From Physcomitrium patens (taxonomy: Eukaryota > Streptophyta > Bryopsida > Funariales > Funariaceae), in assembly GCF_000002425.4 (NCBI RefSeq), contig NC_037269.1, positions 635,599 to 699,598 on the forward strand: a DNA stretch of 64,000 nt, given 5' to 3'. The notes beneath the pieces were generated by a model. The model saw nothing but the letters and a program-made list of their open reading frames with translations. It ran no database searches and was not told the origin of the DNA. A program made the position numbers and the translations under genes. Of the stretch, positions 47,941 through 61,031 are shown piece by piece. Every line of letters starts with the position of its first letter. The first letter of the stretch is position 1.

Positions 47941-50900
47941 CTCCCACTTTGCTAATAGTCAAAAGGCTTTTAATCCTAATCTCTTAATCAAGTCATGATG
48001 TCTATCCTTCACTAATGCCTTTATAAGCACATCAGCAAGCATGTCATTTGTAGCACAATACTTCATACCTATTATTCTATCTTCAATCTTCTCTCCTATG
48101 AAATGATGTTTAATATCAATGTGCTTGGTCCTTGAGTGATGTTTTAGATTCTTGACAATTTTCATATACCATTGTCTATAAGAGATTGGTACTCTTGTTC
48201 CATAGCTTTCTCTCACTTGATTGCATCTTCATACTTCATACCATTACACAAAGATAATGGATCAGCTAGAAGAACAATATTTGCATGTTCTTTACTTTGA
48301 GGAAGAATGTAATCCTTCCACCATTTGCTATGTTGCCTTCTTTCTCTCAAAGGATATCTCCTTTCACATGTAAAAGAACATTCGCCTTCTTGCACTCCTT
48401 GTTCTTTTCCAACTCTTAAACCTTGTCATTTTTCACTCAATGGTTGGTACTCTTCATCATTATCATTATCTCAATCTTCAACATCTTCATTTCTTTCATT
48501 GCTAGTCCTAGAAATTGTAAGAGCATTCATCTTTTCAACCTTCTTTGGCTTTTCATCTTCATCATCTTCATTGTCTTCATCTTCTTGTTTCTTTGCTGAA
48601 TTCAAAGATGTGTCTACAAACACACCATTACTCCCACTTGGATACATCTCCAAGTGCTCACAAATACTCTTAAACTCCAAAAATTCAACATCACGACTTT
48701 TGATGATCTTCTTGGTTTCTAAGCACATTAGCCTATATGCCTTAGTACCTTCACAATAACCAAGAAACACACACTTTGTATCTTTTGCATCAAGTTTGGA
48801 CCTCATACAATCTGGTATTTTTGCATATGCAATATAACCAAAGGTCCTCATATGAGAAATGCAAGGTTGTCTCCTATTCCAAGCTTCTTGTGGTGTCATT
48901 GATGCAAGAGCACTTGTTGGACATCTATTTCTTGTATATACTATATTCACCACAGCTTCCACCTAAAACTCATAGCCAAGGTATTGAGCATGAAGCATGC
49001 TCCTTGCCATCTCTACAATGATTCGATTTGTCCTTTCAACAACACCATTTTGTTGTGGAAAGTATGGAATTGTGGTTTGTCTAGCAATTCCTTCATTCTT
49101 CAAATAAACATCAAATTCCTTAGACATGTACTCACCTCCATTGTCCATATGTAGCATCTTAATCTTGCATTCAATTTGTTTCTCAATAAGTGCTTTAAAT
49201 TCCTTAAACCTCCAAAAGCATTCACTCTTGGCTTGAAGAATGTAGATCCAAATCTTTCTTGAATAATCATTAATGAAAGTGAGGAAATACCTTGATCCTC
49301 CAATACTTATGTTTTTCATAGGTCCACATACATCCAAATAGATAATCTCCAACAACTTCATAGCACGTATTGCTACACTCTTTGGAAATGAGGCCCTTTG
49401 TTGTTTGCCTTGTATGCATCCTTCACATGCAAGTTGTTTTGCATTATGGCTTGTATTCCCAAGATCTAAGCCACTTACCATGGTCTTAAGCTCTTTCATG
49501 CTCTTCACATTTAAATGGCCAAGGTGACGATGCCATGTATTCAACTTCTCTTGGTTTGATGTAAACTCAACAAATGCGGCTACTTCCACTCCATTCACCT
49601 TCTTACAAATGAGGTAGTACAAATTTCCTTCTTTTAAGCCTTTGAAGACCTTATTTCCACTCAATGTTCTTACAAAACATCCATTCTTGTCAAATTAAAC
49701 TTTAAAATCTTCTATTACAAGTTTACTCACCGAAAGTAGGTTTTCCTTCATCTTAGGTACATGAAGGACGTTTTTGAGTCTGATCCTATTGGTTTGTCTA
49801 TTTACAACCACCTCCACCATAATAGAGCCAATTCCAATTGCTTCACATGTACCACTATTTGCCAATACCATGTTTGATGCTGGAATAGCCTCATAAGTGT
49901 CAAATAAACACTTATAAGATGTCATATGCTTGGAACAACCTAAATCTACAATCCATCTTGACATGGCAGCCATAGAAGTCCCATTTATTGCCGTGAATGC
50001 ATAATCTTGTCCTCCAAACTTATCTTGCACACTATTTACATTGTCTTTCTTTATCTTTTTGCCTTTGTAGCAATTTTGAGTAAAATGGCCTACTTTGCCA
50101 GAAATGAAGCAAGATTTGACATTACCTCATTGATTTGAATAGTTGCCCTTACCTTGACATGAGTAGAGTGGTGAATCTTTACTTTGAGGCTCATTTTCTT
50201 TCTTCTTGGTTACTTCATGTGCAAGTCTTGCCATCACATAATCCATTGTAAGCTCTTTTAGCTTGATGGACTCCAATGCCACAATAAAGTAGTTTTAGGA
50301 TTCGAGAAGGCTCATTAGCAAGGTCATGACAATATCACTTTCTTCTAAAGGCTTGTCAAGAATTGCTGGTTGGTTTGTAAGAGCCTTTACCTTATTGACA
50401 TGAGCCATGATGTCTTTACCTTCTTCCATCTTGCAAGTAAAGAACTTCCTCCTTATATAGATGATTTTGGATAAGTTTTTGCTCTCATAGATGTTGCAAA
50501 GAGTCTTCTATGCTTTCGCTGGTCCTTTGCAAGAGACAATGTGGGAGAAGTTGGCTTCATCCACATTGGTTGCAATCAATCTAAAAGCCTTCTTTTCACA
50601 ATGCTTGAACTCCTTCTCCTTTAAATCAAAATCTTTGCTTGGAGCCTCTTCACTTTCATCTATAATATTCCAAAGATCCAAAGATGCCAACAAAAGCTCC
50701 ATTTTTACCTTCCAATGGTAGAAATTGTCACCTCTAAACTTCTCAATAATTCTCAATCCTTCACCTTCACTTGAAGCCATGTCTAAGGAAGAGTTGTATT
50801 AAAAAAGATTGAAAGAAGAAGTCCTAATGCTCTCAAAAATCAGCAAGAAGGTTATGCTGCCATAGAATCCCAGAATCCTTCTTTGTGAATAAACTAGTAT

Positions 50901-51322
50901 TTTTACTCTCAAAAATACTCTCAACTTCACTTCTAAGACTTTTTAGAAGTCTAATGACTTATTTAGGTACCTCAGATCTGATTTTCCACTCTAATATCTC
51001 TCTTATGCTCATAAATCACCTCTATACACCATAAGAGGCCTTTTAAGCACAATCAACAATTTTAGGATATGAAATCATAAAGTTAGATTACCAAGGATCT
51101 ATCTTAGCAAAAGCACAATGCAAACTTTGTCTATAAGTGAAAAATAAGACACTAACACCAAAATACTCTTAACCACAAGTAAGAGCAAACCATGATCTAG
51201 ATCTAGATCTAAATTTGAAAGTTAGGTTCTTCCAAAGCCTAACATCAGTAACAACAACTTGATCTATTCCACACTTACAAAACCACTTCAAAGAACTTCA
51301 AAAAATACTCAAGTAAATGTGA

Positions 51323-51336
51323 GTGGGCCCATAACC
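51323..51336 (-). promoter_or_regulatory. Half-tRNA primer-binding site of copia F
   Basis: GGTTATGGGCCCAC directly after the 5' LTR. It is the exact reverse complement of GTGGGCCCATAACC, the anticodon arm (anticodon CAT) of plant initiator tRNA-Met as I remember it. Drosophila copia is known to prime from this internal region. Confidence 0.75.
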
Positions 51337-51639
51337 TATTAAAGAAAAGAAGTCTAAAAGCTACAAATACTTAGCATCAACAAGGATTGTAGTCTAAGAG
51401 AAGTGTAGAGAAAGATAATTCTTACTTCCAACACTCTTTACTTATAGGTGGTGGTTTGCCTACCAACGAGGCAACTTCCATCTATTTGATATTACATCCA
51501 TTTCTACCTCATCTTACTAAAGCCTCCGTAGTACCACAATAACTTACTTTATCTCTTTGCTATCTTTTTACTATTAGTAACATACTATGCTTAAACTTTA
51601 TGTGGTTGTAACTAAGCAAGTACTTGCTGTTCTTCAACA
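51337..51639 (-). repeat. 5' LTR of copia F
   Basis: 303 bp, matching 47639-47940; lies beside the primer-binding site at 51323-51336. Confidence 0.9.
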
Positions 51640-54600
51640 GTAGTCAATGATAATTTGATCCCACATCTCTTAAAAAAATCATGAGCTCCATGTGCATCCA
51701 ATTCTCCTCTATTTAGAGTGATCTTTCCACACATCTATAGCGACAAATAACTTCCTCAAGTAAAAACCTGCAAATTTTCTTTCTAGACTTTGTTCTTTGT
51801 GCCCTGCCTTCTACTTGGTTTGATAAATCTTCACAAGCCAAAACCAAATATCTCAATTATCATAGTCCCATTGACATAATAACCAAATGCACAACCCATT
51901 TAAAATGAATAGCCAAAGGATATGTTGGATGTAATCCATCTTGATGTCATATATTTGAATATATTTGACAAGTTACATAAGATTTTTCAAACAAAGTTAT
52001 ATCTGGATACATATTCTTCCACCAATATCGTTCCTTTATTTTAGCAAAAGTAGCCCAAATTCCTCTATGTCCCACCCATAGACTCTCATGAAACTCCTTG
52101 AGTAGTCTTTGTTGATCTTTTTTGGTACCTACTACTTCTCTTGGTATTCCAATTCCTTTCTTTAGTCTCTTCTATAAAAACCCTTCTTGAAGCAAAAATC
52201 CATAAGCCTTCTTTCTTATTTGATTAAATTTTTTTATTGACCAATTTTCTTGTTTAGTCAAGGTATTTAAATAAAGACCAATTTCTAGTAATTCTTCTTT
52301 ATAAAGCTCTTCAAAAAACATCTTGTCTTTCTTATTAAGATTGATATTGAATAAAATTTTGTTGTAATATCATCAATATCTTCAACCATCTCGTCTTTTC
52401 TTTCATATACTGCTCGAGATAACATATCTGCTACTAAATTGTCTTTCTTTGTAACATGCCTAAATTCTAGATTTAGTGATTTGATATAAGCAATCCATCT
52501 CAACATTGTAATATTTGGTGTTGTACAATTGATAATTATTCCAAGTAAAGCCAAACAATCTATTTCAATTACCACTATAGCAACAATCAAATAATCCTTT
52601 TCAACTTTTATAGCTGAAACAACTTCCCATGGTTCCTTTTTCACCTGTGAATATGATCGTTGGCGAGTACTTAAAACTTTAGCTCCAAATTGCACTATAA
52701 ATCTGTGTCCATTCAAGTCATCTTGATCTACAAACCATCCAATAGCAATCGAATTAGTATCCACAGTAAGAATCACTCATCTATTGCACTTATAATCAAC
52801 CTTTCTCAACACTAAAAATAATATCAATAATTTCTTTAATCTTTACACTACTTTAATATGCTTTTTTTTTTTTCATTTAAATCAATAGCCCTTGTGTAAT
52901 AGCTCATACAATAGATACGCTATGTGAGCATAATGAGAAATCCAAATACGATAAAATATATATGTATCTAAAAACTTGAAAATCTTTGTTGAAGAACTAC
53001 AATCTTCTTTCATTCTCCCAATTGCAACAACCTTAATTAGATCTTGTTTTCTTTGATAGAATCCACACAAATGTCCAACAATCACAACCTCTTGTACTCT
53101 AAATGTAGATTTTGTCTCCGATAATGTAAGATGAACTTTTCCAAACTGAGTTAATATTTTTTTATAATCTTGTATATGATCAGCAACATATTTGTAACAT
53201 CTCCTCTTATCTAAAGTTTCATCCTTGTCTTCTTCTTTGCACCCCTTTATAAGAACATCATCTAAAAAAGGCATAGTCTTTTCAAGAATAAAATCTCTCA
53301 ATACCTTATTCATCTCATTCATCACATGCACAATTGAGTTAGTTGTGCCTTGAGGAAGAATATATATTCTAACTAATCGAAGTGGTGTTCTCATCATTTT
53401 CATATCTCTACTTTCTTCTACAAGTTGAAATTAATTATAGTCTGAATATAAATCATCCATTGAATAGATTGCCCTTCTTGCAAACGCCTCACTAAATTCA
53501 TTTACTATAGGTCCAATTCTTGCATTCTTGATAGTTACTGCATTCACTTCTTGCATATCTTGAATAAAATGTAATGATCCATTTTTCTTAGGCATTTTAA
53601 ACCATTGACTAGAATATAGTGCAAAAGAGGGCTCTAAAATCTTCATCTTTATCTTTTCTTTTAATAATTCCATGAAGCTTAGTAAATGTACCCTTAATAC
53701 TAGAATTGGCCTTAGATTCCAAGGTACATATAGTATAGTGAAAATAACCATAGGTGTTATAATATTTAGATCCACACACCCAATTTCATAAGATTCAAAG
53801 GTAAATGATCTACCTTATTTAGCCAACATATCTTTGAAGCAGATAATTTCATCTAGCAATAAAGAACTATCAGAACAAATCTTCAATTCTTCAAAAGTCT
53901 CTTTAATAAATGTTTGACCAATATTCTTTGGATCCCTCAAGCTCCTTTTTTTTTATGCTTCTCCCATTTGTTCTTTAGAATCTTCTGGCAAAGGTTCAGC
54001 AACTAGTTTAACTTTCTTATCTATTGTCTTATATTTTGTCTCAACTATAACTTCCAGTACTTAAAAAGATTTGATCATATGATAAACTTCTCTTGAAAGA
54101 ATTGGTTTAACTTTAATATCATTACCTAATCCAATAGATGCAATCAATTCCAAAAGATTGTCTAGTCTATATTCTTCATACATACCACTAATCTTTTTAT
54201 TATCTCTTAATATTTCTAATCCATAAATTTTTTTTTAATAGTACTTAATTCTTTTCTTTCTTTTTTTTTAAATCATCAATCTTCTTATACATAATGCTTC
54301 TATTTTCAAAAATACCAATAAATCTTCTATTAAAGATACCTGCATCTTGCGAGAGCACCTCTCTTTTTGTACTTCTATAATCTCGCTTTATAGTAGTATC
54401 CCCAAAACTTCCTTGAATTCTTCAACAATCCTTGGCAATGGATTTTCTCTCAATTTGTCTCGATTCCGCTCATGATTTGGACACACAGTCAAAAACTGTA
54501 TTGCCCTCTTTCCATTCTTACTATGAATTCGTGTATAAACTAAACCATCATCAAGTATCTTTATTTCCATCTGAGTTGCAATAATACATGGTTGTCCCAA

Positions 54601-55367
54601 AATAAGAATATAAGTTTTTGTATCTTGAATAAAAAAATTTGCTTTATTATAACATCACCAATCCAAATTTTCACATCTAGGTAAGCACCATATAACTTCC
54701 CTCGTGTATTATTGGCTATCCATATTTTCCATCCATACTCCATATGAATTGGCCACCTTTGCTTCATATAAAGATCTTTAGATATAATATCTATCTCTGA
54801 ACCATGATCAATCAAAGCAGCAATCGGTTCGTCCATATCTCCAATCTTCACTAATGCCTCTGTAATTGCTCTAGTGCAATGCATTCAAGTATAATGACTT
54901 AAAATCTATCTATTTTTATTACCTTGATCATCAAAATGTATCCTTTGATTATAACTCTTCTTTTAATTTACTAATTATTTGTAATAATTATCAAATACAT
55001 CTTTTTTACCTTCATATATGTGTGCATCAATAATATGATTCAATCCAGTTTTTCCCATTAATTACCTCTTTCATTTAATACTATTAATAATGATATCATA
55101 GAATTATTTTTTGGCCTTTTCTAAAATTTCTTTCATATAAATTCAACCTTAGCATTGAGTACATCTTCCTCAAGTACTCCTTTAAAATTTGTTGCCGCTT
55201 CAATATTAAAGAATAGTTTATAAGTTTTTAATTTATCTTTATCTTTCATCTCTTTTATTTTTTCTTTCGATATTGTTGAAGTATCCTTGTGAGTGTAAAT
55301 TCCACTCCTCAGCCCCAATTACAAGATGGCCTCAATTAAGAGTTACTTGTAATTAGTGGTATGAAGT

Positions 55368-55835
55368 TGTGAAAGTAAAAATGAAAGTAGAATAAATTAC
55401 CTTGTGGAGGATATTACCTAAGATAAGTTACTAATGGTCAAAGCGTTGACTCTTGGTGTATAGAAAGAGTATCCTATGGATATAGGATGAGGTCAAGGAT
55501 CAATAGTCAAAGTCAAGAAGATAAAGTATGAATTAGAAAATATCCATAAATAATGTAAGAGTAATTAGTATTTGGCAAAGGAGACCTTTGTGGTTAGTAA
55601 GATGCCAAAGGATCCAGGGACCATAGGATACCTTCGAGGTACATTAGATACTAAAGGATCCTAGGACCAAGGATCATGTGTATAAAGTCAATGAGTGGAA
55701 GTTGTCTTGTAGGGCAACAACTACAACCTATAAGTATTGGATGTTGGAAGTGAGAGACATCTTACTCCCTACTCTCTTTGTGTACAATCTTATTGATGCT
55801 ATGTGTTGTGACTTCAAAGTTCTATTTCTTCAATA
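55368..55835 (+). repeat. 5' LTR of copia E
   Basis: Starts TGTGAAAGTAAAAATGAAAG and ends TTCTATTTCTTCAATA; matches 60559-61026 over its full length. Confidence 0.93.
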
Positions 55836-55848
55836 GGTTATGGGCCTA
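55836..55848 (+). promoter_or_regulatory. Half-tRNA primer-binding site of copia E
   Basis: GGTTATGGGCCTA immediately follows the 5' LTR, the same site as in F with one difference. It is complementary to the anticodon arm of initiator tRNA-Met, not its 3' end. Confidence 0.72.
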
Positions 55849-58800
55849 CTTACCTTTAGTTGTGAGTTTTGAAGTTCTTTGAAGTTGTTTTGTTGTTATG
55901 AAGAGTAGATCTTATGGTTGTTGCTGATGTTAGAGTTTAGTATCTTCTAAATCTCTTTTTGCATCTAGTTCTTGATATAGTTATACACTTACTTGTTGTT
56001 AAGTGCATTCATGGTCTTGGAGATTGTTATACAATTTAGAATGTTGTTTTAGAACAATAGTGGTATGTTTCTTTGCTGACCTACCTCATTGATATACTAA
56101 CATTGAATTTTCATGTGCTTAAGTTCCTAATAGATCATTTTATAGTTATAAGAGGTCTTATGAGACATTAGAGGTGATAAAAGAGTGGCAAAGCTTTTAA
56201 GAGATTTTTTGATAGTGAGTAAGACTTGTGAGAAGTCTTATAAGTGAAGTTGAGAGTGATCAAAGAGTGAAATCACTAGTTTACTCACAAAGAAGGCATT
56301 TTGGGATTCTAAGGCAGCAACACCTTCTTGTTGATTTTGAGAGTTCTACCTTCTTTTTTCTTGATTTTCTTTGATACACCCCTTCTTTAGAGTGGCTTTA
56401 AGTGAAGGTGAGGGTTTGAGAGTGATTGAGAAGTTTAGAGGTGACAACTTCTACCATTGGAAGAAAAAAATGGAGATTTTGTTGGCTTCATTGGACCTTT
56501 GGGATATTTTTGATGAAAGTGAAGAGCCTCCTAGTGATGATGCTGATGTCAAGGTGAAGAAGGAGTATAAACGACGTGAAAGAAAGGCTTTTGGTATGAT
56601 TGCAACAAATCTTGATGATACCAATTTTTTACATGTAATTACTTGCAATGGACCAGCAGAAGTATGGAAGATTCTTTACAACATCTATGAGAGTAGAAAC
56701 CTTGCTAATATTCTATGGATAAGGAAGAAGTTCTTAACGGTAAAGATGGAAGAAGGAAATGACCTCATGGCTCATCTCAATAAGGTAAAAGTACTTATAA
56801 ACCAACTAGCAGTTATTGACATGCTTGTCGATGATAGAGAAATTGTGTTGATATTGTTCATGAGCCTTTCTAAGTCCTACAACTACTTCATTGTGGCATT
56901 GGAGTCTATCAACATGAAGGAACTTACTATGAATTATATCACATCAAGACTTGCACATGAAGTAACCAAGAAGAAAGAAAAAGAGCTTCAAAGTGATGAC
57001 TCGCTCTATTCTCAAGACAAGGCAAAGGTAGCTTTCCACACCAACGTAATAATTTAAAAAGCAATATAAGAAATTACTATATTTGTAGAAAATCATATCA
57101 TTTTGCTAGAAATTGCTACAAGGCCAAGAGAAGAGATAGAGAAAATACAAATAATGCTAGTGATAGTATTGGTGGACATGATTATTCTTTCATGGTAAGT
57201 GAAGGAGCTTCCATGGCTGCCATGTCTAAGTGGATTATAGATTCAGGTGCTACTAAGCACATGACACCATAAAAGTGTTCATTTGATACTTATGAAGCAA
57301 TTCCAACAACAAAAGTATGGTTGGGAGATAATGGTATGGTGCAAGCCATTGACATTGGCTCCATTGTCGTAGAGATTGTGGTGAAGGATCAAATCAAGAA
57401 GATCAGATTGAAGGAAGTTTTATATGAGCCAAAGATGAAGAAGAACCTTCTTTCGGTGAGCAAACTTATATCACATGGTTGTAAAGTTCAATTTGACATG
57501 GATGGGTGTTTTGTGAAGACATTGAGTGGACAACATGTTGCCAAAGGCCTTAGACATGGCAATCTCTACTTCATCAATTGTAAGAAGGTGAATGGAATTG
57601 AAGTGGCAGCATATGCTGATTTTCCACAAAATCATGACAAGTTTGGCATTTGGCATCAACAACTTAGTCATTTGAATGCCAAAAGTATGAAAGAGCTCCA
57701 ATCTATGGTAAGTGGCTTGGATCTTGGTCAATTCAGCTACAAAACTATGATACTTGCTTGTAAAGGTTGTATCCAAGACAAACAACAAAGGGCTTCATTT
57801 CCAAGTAGAATTGCAACACGTGCAAGTAAATTATTGGAGATGGTTCATTCTGATGTTTATGAACCAATAAAGACACCATCAATTGGAGGAGCAAGGTACT
57901 TTGTGACATTTATTTATGATTTTTCAAGAAAGGTATGGATATATATCATTAAAGCCAAGAGTGAGTATTTTTCAAGGTTTAAAGAATTCAAGGCATTTGT
58001 GGAGAAGCAATGTGAGTGCAAGATAAAAGTATTGCACACGGACAATGGAAGTGAGTACATGTCAAAGCATTTTGATGAATTTTTGAGAAATAAAGACATT
58101 GCAAGATAAATCTCTACTCTTTACACTCTACAACAAAATGGGGTTGCTAAAAAAGTAAATCGCACCATTGTGGAGATGACAAGGAGTATGCTTCATGCAC
58201 AAAACCTTGGACATGAATATTGGATAAAAGATGTGGTCAATGCAGTGTATTCAAGAAATAGATGTCCAATAAGTGCACTCACATCAATGACTCCCTAAGA
58301 AGCTAGGAGTGGCAAGAAACCTTGTATTTTACACATAAGAATCTTTAGATGCGTTACTTATGCAAAGATATCAGATTGTATGAGGTCTAAATTTGATGCA
58401 AAGAGTAGAAAATGTGTATTTGTTGGATATTGTGAAGATACCAAAGCATATAGGCTCATGTGTTTAGAAACCAAGAAAATCATTAAAAGTCGTGATATAG
58501 AGTTTTTGGAGCACTAGAATGCTTTTGAACACTTGGAGATGTGTCCAAGTGAAAGGAATACTGTGTTTGTGGACACATCTTTAAATCCAACAATGAAAGA
58601 AGAAGAAGATGATGATGATGATACTCAAGATGGTGGAATTTCAAATCAAGATGAAGAATCAATGAAGATAGATCATGAGGTGCCTACAATTGCTAAAACC
58701 AGCAATGAAGACAATCAAGATGTTGAAGATGATGATAGTGATGAGGAGTACCAATTTTTCAGTATGAAGAGACAAGTTTTAAGACAAAAGAAGATTAGAA

Positions 58801-60437
58801 GAGCTATTGGAGTGCATGAAGGTGAATCTTCATTAAGTAAAAGGAAATATTCTTTAAGAGATCGAAAACAACTTGGTACATAGTAGAAGAACCACATCTT
58901 TCCTCAAGTAAATAAAGAACATGCCAATGTTGCACTGCTTGCTGATCCATTGAGTTTGTGTGATGCAATGAAGTCCACGGATGCTATGAAGTGGGAGAAT
59001 ACCATGAAAGAAGAGTACAAGTCACTCATAGACAATAGAAAATGGGAATTGACTCAATTTCCACCAAATCAATCTTCAATTGGTTGTAAGTGGGTGTTTA
59101 GAACTAAAAAGAATATAATAGATAATATTGTGAGATACAAGGCTAGGTTGATTGCCAAAAGATATTTAGAAGTTGCTGGAGTTGATTTCCATGAGATATT
59201 TGCTCTCATGGCCAAATTCACCACTATTAAAACTATTGTGGCAATTGAGGCAGCAATGGACTTGGAGATGCATCAAATGGATGTGAAGACGGCTTTCTTG
59301 AATGGAAAGTTGGAAGAAGATATTTACATAGATCAACCTCAAGGATTTGTTGAAGATGGCAAACAAGACCTTGTTTGTAAGTTGAAGCAATCTTTGTATA
59401 GACTGAAGCATTCTCTAAGGACATGGTACCAATGTATTGATACATTCTTTGTGAATGAAGGATTTATAAAGAGTGAAGCTGATCATTCATTGTATGTGAT
59501 GCAATCAAATGAGTTCATATTGATTGTTATCTTTTATTTTGATGATTTGATCATCTCAACCAATGCTATGAAGATGATGGATTGGTTGAAGGTAAAGTTA
59601 AAAAAAGAATATGAGATGAGTGATTTGGAAGAGCTTCACTATTGTTTAGGAATGGAGTTTGTGAGAGATCATACTAAGAAGACCATTAGAATGAGTCAAA
59701 GTAAGTACATTGAAGAGGTATTAAAACAATTCAATATGAAGGAATGTGAGCCTATTGGAACACCTTTGGAGGCCAATTTGAAGTTGATGAAGCTCACGGA
59801 AGAAGAGTTTGCTGGAAATGAAGGACAAATACAAGGTGTTCTATACAAGGTACCAATGAGCTCACTAATGTATGCAATGGTTGACACAAGGATGGATCTT
59901 GCATATGCGCTGAGTGTTGTGAGTCAACACATGTCAAAGGCTAGACCAATCCATCAGGCTACCATCAAAAGGATCATGAGGTACTTAAAAGGTACTTTGA
60001 ACTTCAAATTATGTCTTGGAGGTAATAACATTACTATGCATGGTTATTGTGATGCGGATTGGGCTGGAGATGTAAATGATAGAAGGTCAACAACGGGATA
60101 TGTATTCTTTGTTGGAGTAGGAGCAATTTCATAGAATTGTAAAAGACAACGAACAATTACAAGGTCAATAATGGAAGCAGAGTCCATGGCAGCAAGTCAT
60201 GGTACAATGGAGGTAATATGACTAAGACAACTTTTAGAAGACATTGGAGATGTGTAAATGGAAGCAACTCCAATGAAGTGTGACAATCAAGGATGTCTTG
60301 AATTTACAAATAATCCAAATCATCATTCAAGAACCAAGCAAATTTACATTCAATATCACTTCATAAGAAAAAAGATTGAAATGGCAGTGATTGATATGAA
60401 GTATTGTGCAACGAAAGACATGCTTGCTGATTTGTTG

Positions 60438-60522
60438 ACAAAGGCATTAGTAAAAGATAGACATCACATGTTAACAAAGACATTAGTAAAGGATAGACCT
60501 CACATGTTGACAAAGGCATTAG
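60438..60522 (+). repeat. 36-bp tandem units in the RNase H tail of copia E
   Basis: Two full units and a partial one (ACAAAGGCATTAGTAAAAGA...CACATGTTA), spacing 36 bases. The homologous place in copia F has one unit, so this is a local expansion. Confidence 0.75.
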
Positions 60523-60558
60523 GATTAAAAGTCTTTTGATCAATAGCAAAGTGGGAGT

Positions 60559-61026
60559 GTTGAAATAAAAATGAAAGTAGAATAAATTACCTTGTAGAGG
60601 ATATTATCTAAGATAAGTTACTAATGGTCAAAGCATTGAGTCTTGATATATAGAAAGAGTATCCTATGGATATAGGATGAGATCAAGGACTAAGAGTCAA
60701 AGTCAAGAAGATAAAGTATGAACTAGGGAATATCTATAAATAATATAAGAGTAATTAGTGTTTGGCATAGGAGACCTTTGTGGTTAGTAAGATGCCAAAG
60801 GATCCAAGGACCATAGAATACCCTCGAGGTACGTTAGATACCAAAGGATCCTAGGACCAAGGATCATGTGTATAAAAGTCAATGAGTGAAAGTTGTCTTG
60901 TAGGGCAGCAACCACAACCTATAAGTATTGGGTATTGGAAGTAAGAGACATCTTACTCCATACTCTCTTTGTGTACAATCTTACTAATACTATGTGTTGT
61001 GACTTCAAATTTCTATTTCTTCAATA
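60559..61026 (+). repeat. 3' LTR of copia E
   Basis: Starts TGTTGAAATAAAAATGAAAG and ends TTCTATTTCTTCAATA, followed by the duplicated GAAGT. Confidence 0.93.
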
Positions 61027-61031
61027 GAAGT

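Larger units (their letters stand above)
47639..51639 (-). mobile_element. Ty1/copia fossil (element F) inside element D, broken
   Basis: Two LTRs (47639-47940 and 51337-51639) flanked by ATAGT at 47634-47638 and GTAGT at 51640-51644, a near-exact five-base duplication. Parts on the minus strand: gag 50508-50780 (EGEGLRIIEKFRGDNFYHWK), zinc-knuckle-like region near 50060-50110, protease 49695-50030 (AMSRWIVDLGCSKHMT), integrase about 48471-49664 (KIWIYILQAKSE), and a C-terminal RNase H part about 47959-48395. Broken. By eye the LTRs differ at about 6% of positions, so it is moderately young. Confidence 0.88.
55368..61026 (+). mobile_element. Ty1/copia fossil (element E) inside element D, broken
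   Basis: Two 468-bp LTRs flanked by an exact duplication GAAGT at 55363-55367 and 61027-61031. Parts: gag 56371-57057 (EGEGLRVIEKFRGDNFYHWK), zinc-knuckle-like region about 57080-57130, protease about 57200-57480 (KWIIDSGATKHMTP), integrase about 57600-58500 (GGARYFVTFIYDFSRKVWIY), reverse transcriptase from 58950 (KWVFRTKKNI, HQMDVKTAFLNGKLEEDIYI) with RNase H to 60134 (GYCDADWAGDVNDRRSTTGY), and an RNase H tail to 60539. The purine tract AAAGTGGGAG ends at 60558. Same lineage as F. Broken but fairly well kept. The LTR difference, about 6-7% by eye, would mean a few million years at seed-plant rates (inference). Confidence 0.92.
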
